Source: Gilvimarinus sp. DA14 (GTDB lineage: Bacteria; Pseudomonadota; Gammaproteobacteria; Pseudomonadales; Cellvibrionaceae). From it: a DNA stretch of 64,000 bases. The stretch lies in contig NZ_CP100350.1 of assembly GCF_024204685.1 (NCBI RefSeq), positions 620,001-684,000 of the forward strand, read 5' to 3'. This document shows positions 36,816 through 45,749 of the stretch, in pieces. Below the pieces are notes generated by a model. The model was not told the DNA's origin. It did no database searches and worked only from the letters and a program-made list of their open reading frames with translations. Numbering within the stretch: the stretch's first letter is position 1; every line of letters starts with the position of its first letter. Position numbers and translations under genes: made by a program.

Positions 36816-39800
36816 GTCAGCTGCAACCTGTCGACAGCTCAGCGCGCGCGCAGGCCTTAAACCCAGAGCAATCTTTTGCCGTTAGTGCTCCGGCGGGCTC
36901 GGGCAAGACCGGGCTACTGACCCACCGCGTGCTTAAACTATTGCTTAACGTGGAAGCGCCCGAACAGGTATTGGCGATCACTTTCACCAATAAAGCCGCC
37001 AGTGAAATGCGCGAGCGTATTATCACTGCCTTGGAACATGCCGCCCACTGCCCAGAGCCAGAGGCTGGACACGAAAAAGCGCTGTGGCAGACGGCCTCCG
37101 CGCTGCTCGCCCACGACCGTAAACACAACTGGCAGCTGCTGAAGAATCCCAGCCGCCTGCGGGTTTTAACTATCGATGGATTATGCCGCGCCATTACGGC
37201 GCAACTGCCTTTTCACAGCGGCCTGGGGGAACTCCCAGACACCTTAGAAGATCCCCAAGCGGTGTATCGCGAGGCCGCCTACCGGCTGCTGCAAGCTGCA
37301 GGCGATGACACACCTCACGGTCAGGCTTTGATTCAGCTATGCCGCCATTTGGATAACCGCCTGGAAGCTCTGGCAGATTTGTTTGTGGACTTACTCAGCA
37401 AACGCGAACAGTGGTTAAGCCTGATTTTATCGGCATCGGACGCCGAAGCGCGGGATTATTTTGAAGCCGTGCTGGGCTCGATTATCCGCGAGCATTTAAG
37501 CCAGATTCGCTCCCACCTGCAGCCAGTTGCCAGTGATTTATGTCTGCTGTTAGACAGAGCCGGTACATTCTTGCGCGAACAGCAGCCCGACAACCCCTTT
37601 GCCGCATTTGCCGGTATAACCGAATTGCCCGCTCCCGAGCCTGAGCAGATAGAAAACTGGAACTTGCTGGCGAGCTTTTTACTGACCAATACCGGCAGCT
37701 TTCGCAAAAGCTTAAACGTAAAACAAGGCGTCCCCGCTGGAGCAGCCGGCAAAGAGAGCAAAGTACTCTACGGTGAAATAACAGCATTACTGCAAACCGA
37801 GAATTCGCAAGTCGCAACCACCCTTGATGAAATTCGTTCACTACCCAGCATCGGCTACAGTGACAGTGAGTGGGATATTTTGCAGTGCTTAACCCGCAGC
37901 TTGCCCCGCCTTGCCGCTGAGCTGTGGCTATGTTTTGCCGAACGCGGTGCCACCGACTTTACCGAAATCACCCTTGCCGCCCTGCAAGCGCTGGGCGAAG
38001 ACGATGCCCCGAGCGAGATTGCGCTAAAGCTGGACTATCAAATCCGTCATATACTGGTCGATGAGTTTCAAGATACCTCACAACCTCAACTGCAACTGCT
38101 GGAAAAACTTACCGCGGGCTGGGAGCCCGGCGATGGCCGGACGTTGTTTATCGTTGGCGATGGCATGCAGTCCTGTTATGGCTTTCGTAACGCCAATGTA
38201 GGCCTGTTTTTACAGGCCCGAGCCAGCGGCATTGGCTCGGTGGACCTGACCCCGCTAGACTTGGAGGTGAATTTCCGCTCCCGCGCTACCGTTGTGGACT
38301 GGGTAAACAGCACCTTTCAACAGGCCTTTCCAACGCGGGACGATATATCTCGCGGCGCTGTCAGCTACAGCCCTTCGCAGGCCTTTAAACCGGCATCAGA
38401 GCACAGCGATGTACAGTTACTTGTTTGCGCCTACGACGAGCAACAAGAGCAAACTATTGATGACGCCCGCGCCAGCGAGGCGAATGCTATTGTCGAGATT
38501 ATTAGAGAGGCGCTTGCGCAAAAACCCGACGACACAATTGCTGTGCTGGGACGAAACCGCGGCCACTTGAGCCTTATTATCGAAACCTTAAACCGCGAAG
38601 GTATCGCCTTTCAGGCGCAAGACATGGATTCGCTGGCAAGCCGCATGGTGATTGCTGACCTCTTCAGCCTGACCCGCGCCCTACTGCGCCCAGAGGACCG
38701 CACTGCCTGGCTCGCGGTACTGCGCGCCCCATGGACCGGGCTGGATTTACACGATCTGAGCGCACTGGTAGGCAACAGCGATTCCGAAAACCCCCTCAGC
38801 GAATATCGCGGTTTTGATTTTGTTTGGGCAAGGCTCTTCAACCCGAAAGCACTATCCGATCTCAGCACTGCAGGCCAAAAGCGCTGCGAGCGCCTTGCCG
38901 AGGTTTTTCAACAAGCGTTTGCGCACCGGCAGCGCAAGAGCCTGCGCACCTGGGTTTACGGTATTTGGTGTGCACTCGGCGCCCCGGCGGCCCTGTTAGC
39001 CGAGGACGACCACACGGTCGCCTGCCAATTTTTTGATCTGCTGGATAAATACGAAAAAGCCGGCACTCTGGAAGACTGGGACGGGTTTAGCCGCGCGATT
39101 GAATCTCTGTATGCCGCCTCTAACAATGCCGATGCCCGAGTGCAGGTGATGACCATGCACAAATCTAAGGGTCTGGAATTCGACACGGTGATAATTCCCG
39201 GCCTCGATCGGCGCTCGCGTGGCGATGATAAATCTCTCTTATTGTGGCGCGAAAGGCTCTCTGCTATCGGTGAGCCGCAACTGCTGCTGGGGCCGCTCGC
39301 GCCCGAAGGACAGAACCAAGGGCCAATTTATAATTACCTGCGCGCCGAGCAGAAAAAGCAATCCGCGTTTGAGGCGATCCGCCTGCTTTACGTGGGCTGT
39401 ACTCGCGCCATCAGCAACCTCTACCTGACCGCCTGCATCAAGCAGGACCCTGAGCAATCAGCGGATGCCTTGCGCCCCGCCGGTCAGCTGAGCTCACTCT
39501 GGCCGTACTTGTATCAACAGGCGAAATTTTTAGCGACTAAACCAACGGCCAAATCATCCAGCCAAGCGTCTATGGCACAACCATTAAGGCGCCTCCCCGA
39601 CGCTTGGCGCCCCCCCGAAGCCATGGATAACCCGCGCCTGGCGATGCTAAGAGGCAAAGAGTTTGCCGACGACGATGACAACTTACCCGACGCGGAAACT
39701 ACTGAAGCTCGTCTGGCAAGGCTCACCGGCACAGTCATCCATCGGGTTTTTGAAGCCCTCGCCAGTGGCAAATTACCACCGGATACGGAGAGCTACATCA

Positions 39801-40243
39801 GCTCACAGCAGCCGCTGTGGCGCAGCCAGTTAATGACCATCGGTGTTGCGCCGCAGCAACATGCCGCTGCAATCGCAAGAATAAAACAGTGTGTTAGCAA
39901 TGCGCTTAATTCTAATCGGGGTCGCTGGATCCTCGACTGCGGTCATCAAGACGCTGCGGTGGAGGCCTGCTATATCAGCCCGGCACCCGGCTCCAGCAAG
40001 GGGTACCGGCGCCACGTAATTGATCGCACTTTTATCCACCAAGGTGAGCGTTGGATTATTGATTACAAAACCACAGAAATACTTGCAGACGAGACTGAGC
40101 AGGCGCTGGTCGCGCGCCTGCGCGAGCAATACAGTGCGCAACTGCAGCGCTACGCAGGCTTATTTGCCGACCATATCTACCCGATAAAACTCGCGATCTA
40201 TTGCCCGCTGTTATCGGCACCGCTGGACTTTCTGGAGTTTTAA
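36812..40243 (+). CDS. AddA/RecB-like UvrD helicase-nuclease
   Basis: This 1143-residue protein is a superfamily 1A helicase with a C-terminal nuclease. Visible motifs are I (SAPAGSGKTGLLTHR), Ia (AITFTNKAASEM), II (HILVDEFQDTS), III (FIVGDGMQSCYGFRNANV), IV (LEVNFRS), V (MTMHKSKGLEFDTVIIPG) and VI (LLYVGCTRA). The nuclease site is WIIDYKT near residue 1085. With the upstream AddB-like protein it should form an AddAB-type exonuclease for recombination repair. It resembles the second helicase-nuclease set seen in some gammaproteobacteria; whether RecBCD also exists cannot be told here. Confidence 0.9.
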   Translation: MSQLQPVDSSARAQALNPEQSFAVSAPAGSGKTGLLTHRVLKLLLNVEAPEQVLAITFTNKAASEMRERIITALEHAAHCPEPEAGHEKALWQTASALLAHDRKHNWQLLKNPSRLRVLTIDGLCRAITAQLPFHSGLGELPDTLEDPQAVYREAAYRLLQAAGDDTPHGQALIQLCRHLDNRLEALADLFVDLLSKREQWLSLILSASDAEARDYFEAVLGSIIREHLSQIRSHLQPVASDLCLLLDRAGTFLREQQPDNPFAAFAGITELPAPEPEQIENWNLLASFLLTNTGSFRKSLNVKQGVPAGAAGKESKVLYGEITALLQTENSQVATTLDEIRSLPSIGYSDSEWDILQCLTRSLPRLAAELWLCFAERGATDFTEITLAALQALGEDDAPSEIALKLDYQIRHILVDEFQDTSQPQLQLLEKLTAGWEPGDGRTLFIVGDGMQSCYGFRNANVGLFLQARASGIGSVDLTPLDLEVNFRSRATVVDWVNSTFQQAFPTRDDISRGAVSYSPSQAFKPASEHSDVQLLVCAYDEQQEQTIDDARASEANAIVEIIREALAQKPDDTIAVLGRNRGHLSLIIETLNREGIAFQAQDMDSLASRMVIADLFSLTRALLRPEDRTAWLAVLRAPWTGLDLHDLSALVGNSDSENPLSEYRGFDFVWARLFNPKALSDLSTAGQKRCERLAEVFQQAFAHRQRKSLRTWVYGIWCALGAPAALLAEDDHTVACQFFDLLDKYEKAGTLEDWDGFSRAIESLYAASNNADARVQVMTMHKSKGLEFDTVIIPGLDRRSRGDDKSLLLWRERLSAIGEPQLLLGPLAPEGQNQGPIYNYLRAEQKKQSAFEAIRLLYVGCTRAISNLYLTACIKQDPEQSADALRPAGQLSSLWPYLYQQAKFLATKPTAKSSSQASMAQPLRRLPDAWRPPEAMDNPRLAMLRGKEFADDDDNLPDAETTEARLARLTGTVIHRVFEALASGKLPPDTESYISSQQPLWRSQLMTIGVAPQQHAAAIARIKQCVSNALNSNRGRWILDCGHQDAAVEACYISPAPGSSKGYRRHVIDRTFIHQGERWIIDYKTTEILADETEQALVARLREQYSAQLQRYAGLFADHIYPIKLAIYCPLLSAPLDFLEF

Positions 40244-40328
40244 TTAATCTTACTCAACCCATAGATTCCTGATATATCTGCAATTGGCAAAATCATCACC
40301 AAAAAGCTATTGAAATTCAGTAGAATGG

Positions 40329-40354
40329 GCGCGTCTGATGATTTTCAGACGCGC
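40329..40354. promoter_or_regulatory. Perfect ten-base inverted repeat in the DAHP synthase leader
   Basis: GCGCGTCTGA and TCAGACGCGC flank a six-base loop, ending 32 bases before the ATG. There is no T-run, so it is not a terminator. It may be an operator dyad or an mRNA-stabilising hairpin. Confidence 0.6.
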
Positions 40355-40386
40355 AACTACGACAACATAGGAAATCTGCAAAGACA

Positions 40387-41472
40387 ATGTCACACGATAC
40401 TCAAGATGCAGCGGTAGACGACATCAACGTCGTTTCACAAGAGCTGCTCATATCTCCGGCAGAGCTAAAACGCGAACTGCCGCTGAGCGATAGCGCGCGC
40501 AAGGTTATTACCGAAGGCCGCGCTACCATTCGCAATATTCTCGATCGCAAAGATCCCCGTATTTTTGTTGTGATAGGCCCCTGCTCTATTCACGACGTCG
40601 AGGCGGCCAAGGATTATGCTGCCCGACTGAAAAAGCTGGCGGAAGAAGTCAGCGACACCATCTATGTTGTAATGCGCGTTTATTTTGAAAAACCCCGTAC
40701 CACCGTGGGTTGGAAAGGCCTGATTAACGACCCTTATCTGAATGACTCATTCAAAATTCAGGAAGGGCTGCACATTGGCCGTAAACTCCTGCTGGACATT
40801 GCCGAATTGGGCTTACCCACTGCCACCGAGGCATTGGACCCGATTTCGCCGCAGTACTTGCAAGATTTGATCAGCTGGTCAGCCATTGGTGCGCGTACCA
40901 CTGAATCGCAAACGCACCGCGAGATGGCGAGCGGCCTGTCCTCTGCGGTGGGTTTTAAAAATGGCACTGACGGTAGCTTGACCGTGGCCATCAATGCCCT
41001 GCAATCGGTCTCTAAGCCACATCGTTTTCTGGGTATTAACTCTGACGGTCAGGTGTCGATTATCCATACCCGCGGCAATGGCTACGGCCATGTGGTTCTG
41101 CGCGGCGGCAACGGCAAACCCAACTACGACTCTGTCAGCGTTGCCATGTGTGAAGACGAGCTGGAAAAGGCGAAAGTGCTGCCCAATATCATGGTGGACT
41201 GCAGCCACGCCAACTCCAACAAAGACCACAACCTGCAGCCGCTGGTAATGGATAACGTTGCCAACCAGATTATGGAAGGCAATAAATCCATTATCGGCCT
41301 GATGGTGGAGAGCAACATTGGTGCTGGTAATCAGAAAATTCCGGACGATTTAAGTCAGCTGGAATACGGTGTCTCGGTTACCGATGCCTGTATTGATTGG
41401 AGCGCTACCGAAAAAGCGCTGCGCTCAATGCGCGAGAAAATCAAACCCATGTTGGAAAAACGCTACCCCTAG
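40387..41472 (+). CDS. aroF: 3-deoxy-7-phosphoheptulonate (DAHP) synthase, class I
   Basis: This 361-residue enzyme condenses PEP and erythrose 4-phosphate in the first step of aromatic amino acid synthesis. VVIGPCSIHD, YFEKPRTTVGWKGLINDP, GARTTESQTHRE and VDCSHANSNKD are the active-site and metal-binding blocks of AroF/G/H. Details such as SVTDACIDW and GFKNGTDGSL are closer to the Tyr- or Trp-sensitive forms than to AroG, but the feedback type is not certain. The gene stands alone, with an inverted repeat in its leader and its own terminator. Confidence 0.93.
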   Translation: MSHDTQDAAVDDINVVSQELLISPAELKRELPLSDSARKVITEGRATIRNILDRKDPRIFVVIGPCSIHDVEAAKDYAARLKKLAEEVSDTIYVVMRVYFEKPRTTVGWKGLINDPYLNDSFKIQEGLHIGRKLLLDIAELGLPTATEALDPISPQYLQDLISWSAIGARTTESQTHREMASGLSSAVGFKNGTDGSLTVAINALQSVSKPHRFLGINSDGQVSIIHTRGNGYGHVVLRGGNGKPNYDSVSVAMCEDELEKAKVLPNIMVDCSHANSNKDHNLQPLVMDNVANQIMEGNKSIIGLMVESNIGAGNQKIPDDLSQLEYGVSVTDACIDWSATEKALRSMREKIKPMLEKRYP

Positions 41473-41475
41473 CGC

Positions 41476-41509
41476 AAAAGGCCTGCCGGCATTGCTGGCA
41501 GGCCTTTTT
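41476..41509 (+). terminator. Rho-independent terminator after DAHP synthase
   Basis: AAAAGGCCTGCC pairs with GGCAGGCCTTTTT around a nine-base loop, four bases after the stop codon. The A-run on the other side lets it serve the convergent DUF481 gene too. Confidence 0.9.
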
Positions 41510-41523
41510 CATGCCCCGCCAGT

Positions 41524-42612
41524 TTAATAATTCCAAGTTACCCCGACCGACATAGTGTAATCGTCTTTTTCCGGTAGCAACCCATCCTCATCCACTTGAG
41601 GTTTCTCAGTTCTATCCCACGTGTAGGTAAAGTCCACGGCCAGCTTGTCGGTAACATCCAGCTTCAGGCCACTTTCTAAATAATGCTTATAGCGCCCCGT
41701 TTCTTCGTTGGTAAACTGTGGCTGGTAGGTCAGCTCATAGGTAATATCGTCGGTGATATCCCACTTTAAATTCGATTCGGCCAGAAAGGCGGGAGTCTCT
41801 TGGGTCAAATCCTGTCCCACAGGCGCAGTGGTAAATTCTTGATATTGATAGCCAGGGCCGCCACTCACGCTCCAGGTAAAAGTTTTATTATCCGCGATGT
41901 AGTAACCGATAAAAACACCATAGGTAACGCGCGTATCGATATTCTGGAAACGATCTCGGAAGTATTCAATATATGCAGGCGTCCAATACAATGAAGTACC
42001 AATAAAGCGGTCAAAACGTCCGTTAGCACGGTGACTTTCCTGTGTTTGCACGCCGCTGGTTTCGTCGAAGCTGCCACGATAATCAATGCTCAAGCGGGAT
42101 AAGGCAGTACGCCGGGCCACTTCAAAATCAAGGCTGTAGCCTTTCTCGTCGACATTTCCTCCTTTCAAAGTGCCACTAAAGCCGAGCTCCGTTCGCCAAA
42201 GATCCAGCTCCCGATCGCCTTTTACCGTCATAGCTATGATGGAGGAGCGAGGATATTGAGCCTGCACTGGAGAGGAGAAATTAAGGAACTCTTCATCGAT
42301 AACCACGGGACCGTAAACAGTCTCGCCTGTACTGAGCCTGACGCTCATGCTGCGGGCAGACAATACCCGAGTGACGTCATCATCCCAGTCGAGAGTCATC
42401 TCATCGAAGTGATCGGAATCAAAGGTGAGCGTATTATCGTAGAGGCCGATAATTTCACCTTTGACCCACTCGCCGGAGTCCAATTGCAGCCAATCCCAAC
42501 CGGCCAATCTTTCGGGGGGGGCGGGCCATGCGGAGCCGGACGACTCCGTGCCCGTCTGGGCCAAGGCAGTGGCCGGGCCGAGTAACAAACCCAGCGCAAG
42601 AGTTTTTAACAC
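41524..42612 (-). CDS. DUF481 family outer-membrane protein
   Basis: This 362-residue protein has a signal peptide (LKTLALGLLLGPATALAQ). An N-terminal region of about 120 residues (LDSGEWVKGEIIGLYDNTLTFD and similar short strands) is followed by a DUF481 beta-barrel-like domain ending in VGVTWNY, with alternating aromatic strands and a terminal aromatic residue typical of outer-membrane barrels. I place the start at the GTG at 42612, which has AAGG seven bases upstream; a longer TTG start would spoil the signal peptide. Function unknown. It lies downstream of nfuA on the same strand. Confidence 0.8.
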   Translation of the reverse strand: MLKTLALGLLLGPATALAQTGTESSGSAWPAPPERLAGWDWLQLDSGEWVKGEIIGLYDNTLTFDSDHFDEMTLDWDDDVTRVLSARSMSVRLSTGETVYGPVVIDEEFLNFSSPVQAQYPRSSIIAMTVKGDRELDLWRTELGFSGTLKGGNVDEKGYSLDFEVARRTALSRLSIDYRGSFDETSGVQTQESHRANGRFDRFIGTSLYWTPAYIEYFRDRFQNIDTRVTYGVFIGYYIADNKTFTWSVSGGPGYQYQEFTTAPVGQDLTQETPAFLAESNLKWDITDDITYELTYQPQFTNEETGRYKHYLESGLKLDVTDKLAVDFTYTWDRTEKPQVDEDGLLPEKDDYTMSVGVTWNY

Positions 42613-42674
42613 TGTTAACCTTGTATTCAACCGGCTTTCCAAATCCTTGTGATAAGCCTGTCTGTCACAGGCTC

Positions 42675-43262
42675 TTAGTAGTAAGCTTGGGTGCGATCCG
42701 TATGGTCCGTAATGTCGCGGATGCCTTTAAGCTCCGGCAGCTTATCCATCAAAGCCACTTCCACCCCGTTTTTCAGGGTTAAGTCTACCGCGCTGCAGCC
42801 CTGGCAACCACCTCCGAAACGAAGAATCGCGTAGTTATCGTCGGTAACCTCCACCAGACTTACATCCCCGCCATGGGACGCCAACCCCGGGTTTACTTCA
42901 TTGAACAATACATAGTTAATGCGATCTTCCAGCGGGCTGTCGTCGGTAACCTGAGGCATTTTGGAATTGGGCGCGCGGATGGTCAGCTGCCCGCCCATAC
43001 GGTCAGCGGAGTAATCAACCTTGGCATCCTTTAAAAATGGCAGACTGCGCTCTTCAAAGTAGGCATTAAACCCCTCTAGCTCCATAGTCACATCGCCCTC
43101 TTTGACTTCGTCGGGGCGACAGTAAGCGATACAGGTCTCGGCCTGCGCCGTGCCCGGGTTGGCGACAAACATACGAATGCCGATGCCCTCGTTGTTGTCC
43201 TGTTTGTCCAGCAAGCCTTTAAGGTAGGTTTGTGCGGATGGGGTAATGTCGACGCTGAGCAT
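42675..43262 (-). CDS. nfuA: Fe-S biogenesis protein NfuA
   Basis: This 195-residue protein has a degenerate A-type N-terminal domain and a C-terminal Nfu domain with the cluster-binding CxxC in [16 protein letters not shown] (near residue 153). NfuA carries [4Fe-4S] clusters to client enzymes such as aconitase, especially under oxidative stress or iron limitation. An IscR-type site lies 22-46 bases before the ATG, in line with IscR control of nfuA in E. coli. Aconitase B is encoded 7 kb away in this window. Confidence 0.96.
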   Translation of the reverse strand: MLSVDITPSAQTYLKGLLDKQDNNEGIGIRMFVANPGTAQAETCIAYCRPDEVKEGDVTMELEGFNAYFEERSLPFLKDAKVDYSADRMGGQLTIRAPNSKMPQVTDDSPLEDRINYVLFNEVNPGLASHGGDVSLVEVTDDNYAILRFGGGCQGCSAVDLTLKNGVEVALMDKLPELKGIRDITDHTDRTQAYY

Positions 43263-43283
43263 AACCGAAAGTATCTAACCTCT

Positions 43284-43308
43284 ATACCTGATTAATTTAG
43301 TCAGGTAT
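43284..43308 (-). promoter_or_regulatory. IscR type 1 binding site upstream of nfuA
   Basis: The minus strand reads ATACCTGACTAAAT then TAATCAGGTAT, a 25-base dyad with one mismatch to the published type 1 IscR consensus (ATASYYGACT and AGTCRRSTAT half sites). Type 1 sites are bound by [2Fe-2S]-IscR, usually as a repressor. Its place just before the nfuA start fits control by Fe-S status. IscR itself is not in the window. Confidence 0.75.
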
Positions 43309-43401
43309 TTTACGCTAGTTTCCGCAGAATTAAAATTGTCTCGCCAGAGCGGCCTTGGAATCGATGCTTACAAGCTTATAACCCAGTTCAAATACCGCTG
43401 G

Positions 43402-44211
43402 TTATTTAATGATTTTATTGTGCTTTGTATGGGTCACAATCTCATCCCGCCCGCGGCGCATGGCATCGCTGAAAGCAGAAGCCAGAATACCTGTTGGCAT
43501 GGCAATCAAGCCGATACTCGATAGCGCGGTTAGCGCGGCAAACACCCTGCCCCATTGAGTAATCGGATAGACATCTCCGTAACCCACGGTAGTAAACGTA
43601 ATAATGGCCCACCACATAGCACGTGGAATACTGCCAAAAGCTTCAGGCTGAACCTCGCGCTCAGCAAAATACAGCAATGTGGATGAGGCTAATATCATAC
43701 CGACCGCAATAATAATGCTGACAGTGAGCTCGTAGCGACGCAGCATAATCGCTTTAAATACATGCTGTACCGCGCGCGCTAATTGACCATAGCGGGCCAG
43801 TCGGAGAACCCGAAACAGGCGTACAAACCGCAGCAGCAGTGATTCAGAGCTGGACACTCCCAACAGCAGCGGCAAACAGGCGATTAAGTCGAGTAGCGCA
43901 GCCGGGGTAAACGCGTATTTAGCCCGCCCCAAGAAAGGTTGGCGATAGCGACGATCTTCGACACAAACCCAAAGCCTTGCCAGATATTCACAGAAAAATA
44001 ACCCACTGAAAAAAACTTCCAGAGCGCGAATTAGACGCTCATGCCCCCGACTAATACTGGGTTCAGTCTCCACAATAGCGCCAACCATGGACAACAGGAT
44101 TAATCCGCAAATGGCGAGATTCACCGGTGAGATCCCGAAGGGCCAGGCACGAGGCTCGAGAGAAATATAAACCTTGCGCCTCGGCGTCATGCTACGGGAC
44201 CGCTTAACCAC
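43402..44211 (-). CDS. Voltage-gated potassium-type ion channel
   Basis: This 269-residue protein has six hydrophobic segments and the K+ selectivity filter TVGYGD in ITFTTVGYGDVYPIT (near residue 202). The fourth segment LLLRFVRLFRVLRLARYG carries regularly spaced arginines, as in voltage sensors. The GTG at 44211 is supported by GGAG nine bases upstream; an ATG at 44190 is an alternative. It follows the pseudouridine synthase gene by 27 bases. The physiological role is probably K+ flux and membrane potential control. Confidence 0.9.
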   Translation of the reverse strand: MVKRSRSMTPRRKVYISLEPRAWPFGISPVNLAICGLILLSMVGAIVETEPSISRGHERLIRALEVFFSGLFFCEYLARLWVCVEDRRYRQPFLGRAKYAFTPAALLDLIACLPLLLGVSSSESLLLRFVRLFRVLRLARYGQLARAVQHVFKAIMLRRYELTVSIIIAVGMILASSTLLYFAEREVQPEAFGSIPRAMWWAIITFTTVGYGDVYPITQWGRVFAALTALSSIGLIAMPTGILASAFSDAMRRGRDEIVTHTKHNKIIK

Positions 44212-44238
44212 AGCGTGATTCTCCCCGGACTGCTCGCG

Positions 44239-44928
44239 TTAAAACGGACACGCACACTCCCCCTCAATCACTTCGCCACTACCCGGCGCCTTAAAACGCA
44301 ACCGCGTAGCATGCAGCAACAACCTGGGAGATAAGGCCGCAATGGCTGGCTCGGCGTAAAAGCCACACCCCAGAATGGGGTGCCCCAAAGCCGCCATATG
44401 CAATCTCAGCTGATGGGAGCGACCGGTTAGAGGCTCGAGTAACACACGACTGCTGTTACTCGACGCATCAAAAGCTTGCGCTCGATACCGGGTAACTGAT
44501 GGCTTGCCGGTGTCGGCGTCAATCTTATATTTGGGGCGATTTTGTTTGTCCGCAGAGATGGGTAAATCGACCTCGCCTTCGGGTTCGGCCAACCGCCCCG
44601 CGACCACAGCAGTATAAAGCTTGTACGTTTCGCGCTCCTGAAATTGTCTCGCGATATATCCGTGGGCCGCCTTGTTGAGCGCCACAACCATAATACCGGA
44701 GGTATCAAAGTCGAGCCGGTGCACAATACTGCAGCCGGGGTGGAGTTTTAGCAGACGCGTGTGAACACAGTCGTGATTGTCCGGGTGTCGCCCTGGAACA
44801 CTCAGCAGGCCAGCGGGCTTGCTGATCAGCAAAAAATCGGACTCTTGCCGCAAAATGCCGATCTCTTCAGAGCAAGGCGGCAAAATCGCCAGCTCGTTGA
44901 CGGGGGTCTTCCCTGCTGGTGTATTCAT
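44239..44928 (-). CDS. RluA family pseudouridine synthase
   Basis: This 229-residue enzyme has the catalytic motif HRLDFDTSGIMV (Asp near residue 73) and the later LLEPLTGRSHQLRLHMAALGHPI. It lacks an S4 domain, as in RluA, which modifies 23S rRNA U746 and tRNA U32. RluA is the closest fit, but related short members have other targets, so the exact RNA site is uncertain. It is upstream of the ion channel gene on the same strand and divergent from the DUF2970 gene. Confidence 0.88.
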   Translation of the reverse strand: MNTPAGKTPVNELAILPPCSEEIGILRQESDFLLISKPAGLLSVPGRHPDNHDCVHTRLLKLHPGCSIVHRLDFDTSGIMVVALNKAAHGYIARQFQERETYKLYTAVVAGRLAEPEGEVDLPISADKQNRPKYKIDADTGKPSVTRYRAQAFDASSNSSRVLLEPLTGRSHQLRLHMAALGHPILGCGFYAEPAIAALSPRLLLHATRLRFKAPGSGEVIEGECACPF

Positions 44929-45004
44929 GGAAATGAGCTGTTATCCTCAAAACTTGCCATTTTAGCGGATAACAACATAAACCAAAAACAAGAGTCGAAA
45001 AGAC

Positions 45005-45274
45005 ATGATTGAGAAGCAAAAGCCGCAGCAACCAGAGACAGCGGTGGACGACCGTTCACAGCAGAAGGCCAACAAACGGGCCCCCAGTTTATGGCAAATA
45101 GTAGTTAGTACCCTGGCGGCTGCCGTGGGGGTGCAAAGCAACAAAAACCGCGAACGCGACTTTACCCAGGGCAACCTTATAGCCTACGTAGTGGCTGGAA
45201 TTGTTTTTACCGGTCTTTTTATTGGCGGGCTTATCTTTCTGGTTAACCGGCTGCTAGCGGGCTCGCTTGCCTGA
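45005..45274 (+). CDS. DUF2970 small membrane protein
   Basis: This 89-residue protein has a polar N-terminus, then the DUF2970 pattern SLWQIVVSTLAAAVGVQSNK, RERDFTQGN and one strong membrane segment (about 60-82). Function is unknown. It ends at a shared bidirectional terminator, across which lies a second very small membrane protein gene. Confidence 0.85.
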   Translation: MIEKQKPQQPETAVDDRSQQKANKRAPSLWQIVVSTLAAAVGVQSNKNRERDFTQGNLIAYVVAGIVFTGLFIGGLIFLVNRLLAGSLA

Positions 45275-45301
45275 CGGGGACTTTTTTTGCTGGGCCAGAC
45301 A

Positions 45302-45331
45302 CACAAAAGCCGCCAGCTGGCGGCTTTTGTG
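45302..45331. terminator. Bidirectional terminator, 30-base perfect palindrome
   Basis: CACAAAAGCCGCCAG is followed directly by its reverse complement. Runs of A and T flank the GC core on both strands, so it can end both the DUF2970 gene and the convergent 38-residue ORF. Confidence 0.88.
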
Positions 45332-45351
45332 GCTTTAGGATCGAGGGCCGG

Positions 45352-45468
45352 TTATTGACCGCTGATCCAAAAAATACAGGTCACGACAAAGATGGCGATC
45401 AGGGACACGGCCGCAATGGCATCTGCCACACTGTCGCCCTGCTCTTGCATTTCAATCTGTTCGTTCAT
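45352..45468 (-). CDS. 38-residue single-span membrane protein
   Basis: The ORF begins MNEQIEMQEQGDSVADAI, continues with a hydrophobic helix (AAVSLIAIFVVTCIFWI) and ends SGQ. GGGGAA lies about nine bases before the ATG. The acidic N-terminus and single helix fit a small inner-membrane protein. The shared terminator directly after it supports real transcription. No known family is claimed; function unknown. Confidence 0.6.
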   Translation of the reverse strand: MNEQIEMQEQGDSVADAIAAVSLIAIFVVTCIFWISGQ

Positions 45469-45673
45469 TATTTTTATTCCCCAGTCTTGAAGATTTAAAG
45501 TAGGTTCAATTGCATCCTATGCCGTTTCATCCTAAGTAGAGCTTCTTATATACCACCCGAGCCAAGCATTCAACCCTATTACGCTATTTATAACTACAAG
45601 ATTTAAAGATAGTAAAATATATTCGTTCAAACCCGGGTTCTAACTTGATACCTTGCCGCTCTCCGGGCCTCGC

Positions 45674-45730
45674 GGCAGGGCGCGTTTTGCTGTATCCTTG
45701 CGCGCCTGCGACGCCCTGCCCGGGCTTTTT
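45674..45730 (+). promoter_or_regulatory. Attenuator-like hairpin in the sulfite reductase leader
   Basis: GGCAGGGCG and CGCCCTGCC form a perfect nine-base stem around a 29-base loop, followed by CGGGC and five T, ending 19 bases before the start codon. It resembles an intrinsic terminator placed in a leader. No known sulfur riboswitch is evident, so it may be attenuation or simply the end of an upstream transcript. Confidence 0.45.
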
Positions 45731-45749
45731 CAGCTATGGTAAATGATTT

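Noticed and set aside
40284-40313. TTGGCA-N18-TATTGA before DAHP synthase as a promoter.
   Set aside because: The -10 is poor and the spacing long; other choices are no better, so no promoter is assigned.
42655-42675. Small inverted repeat AGCCTGT/ACAGGCT after nfuA.
   Set aside because: It lacks a T-run and is too short to call a terminator.
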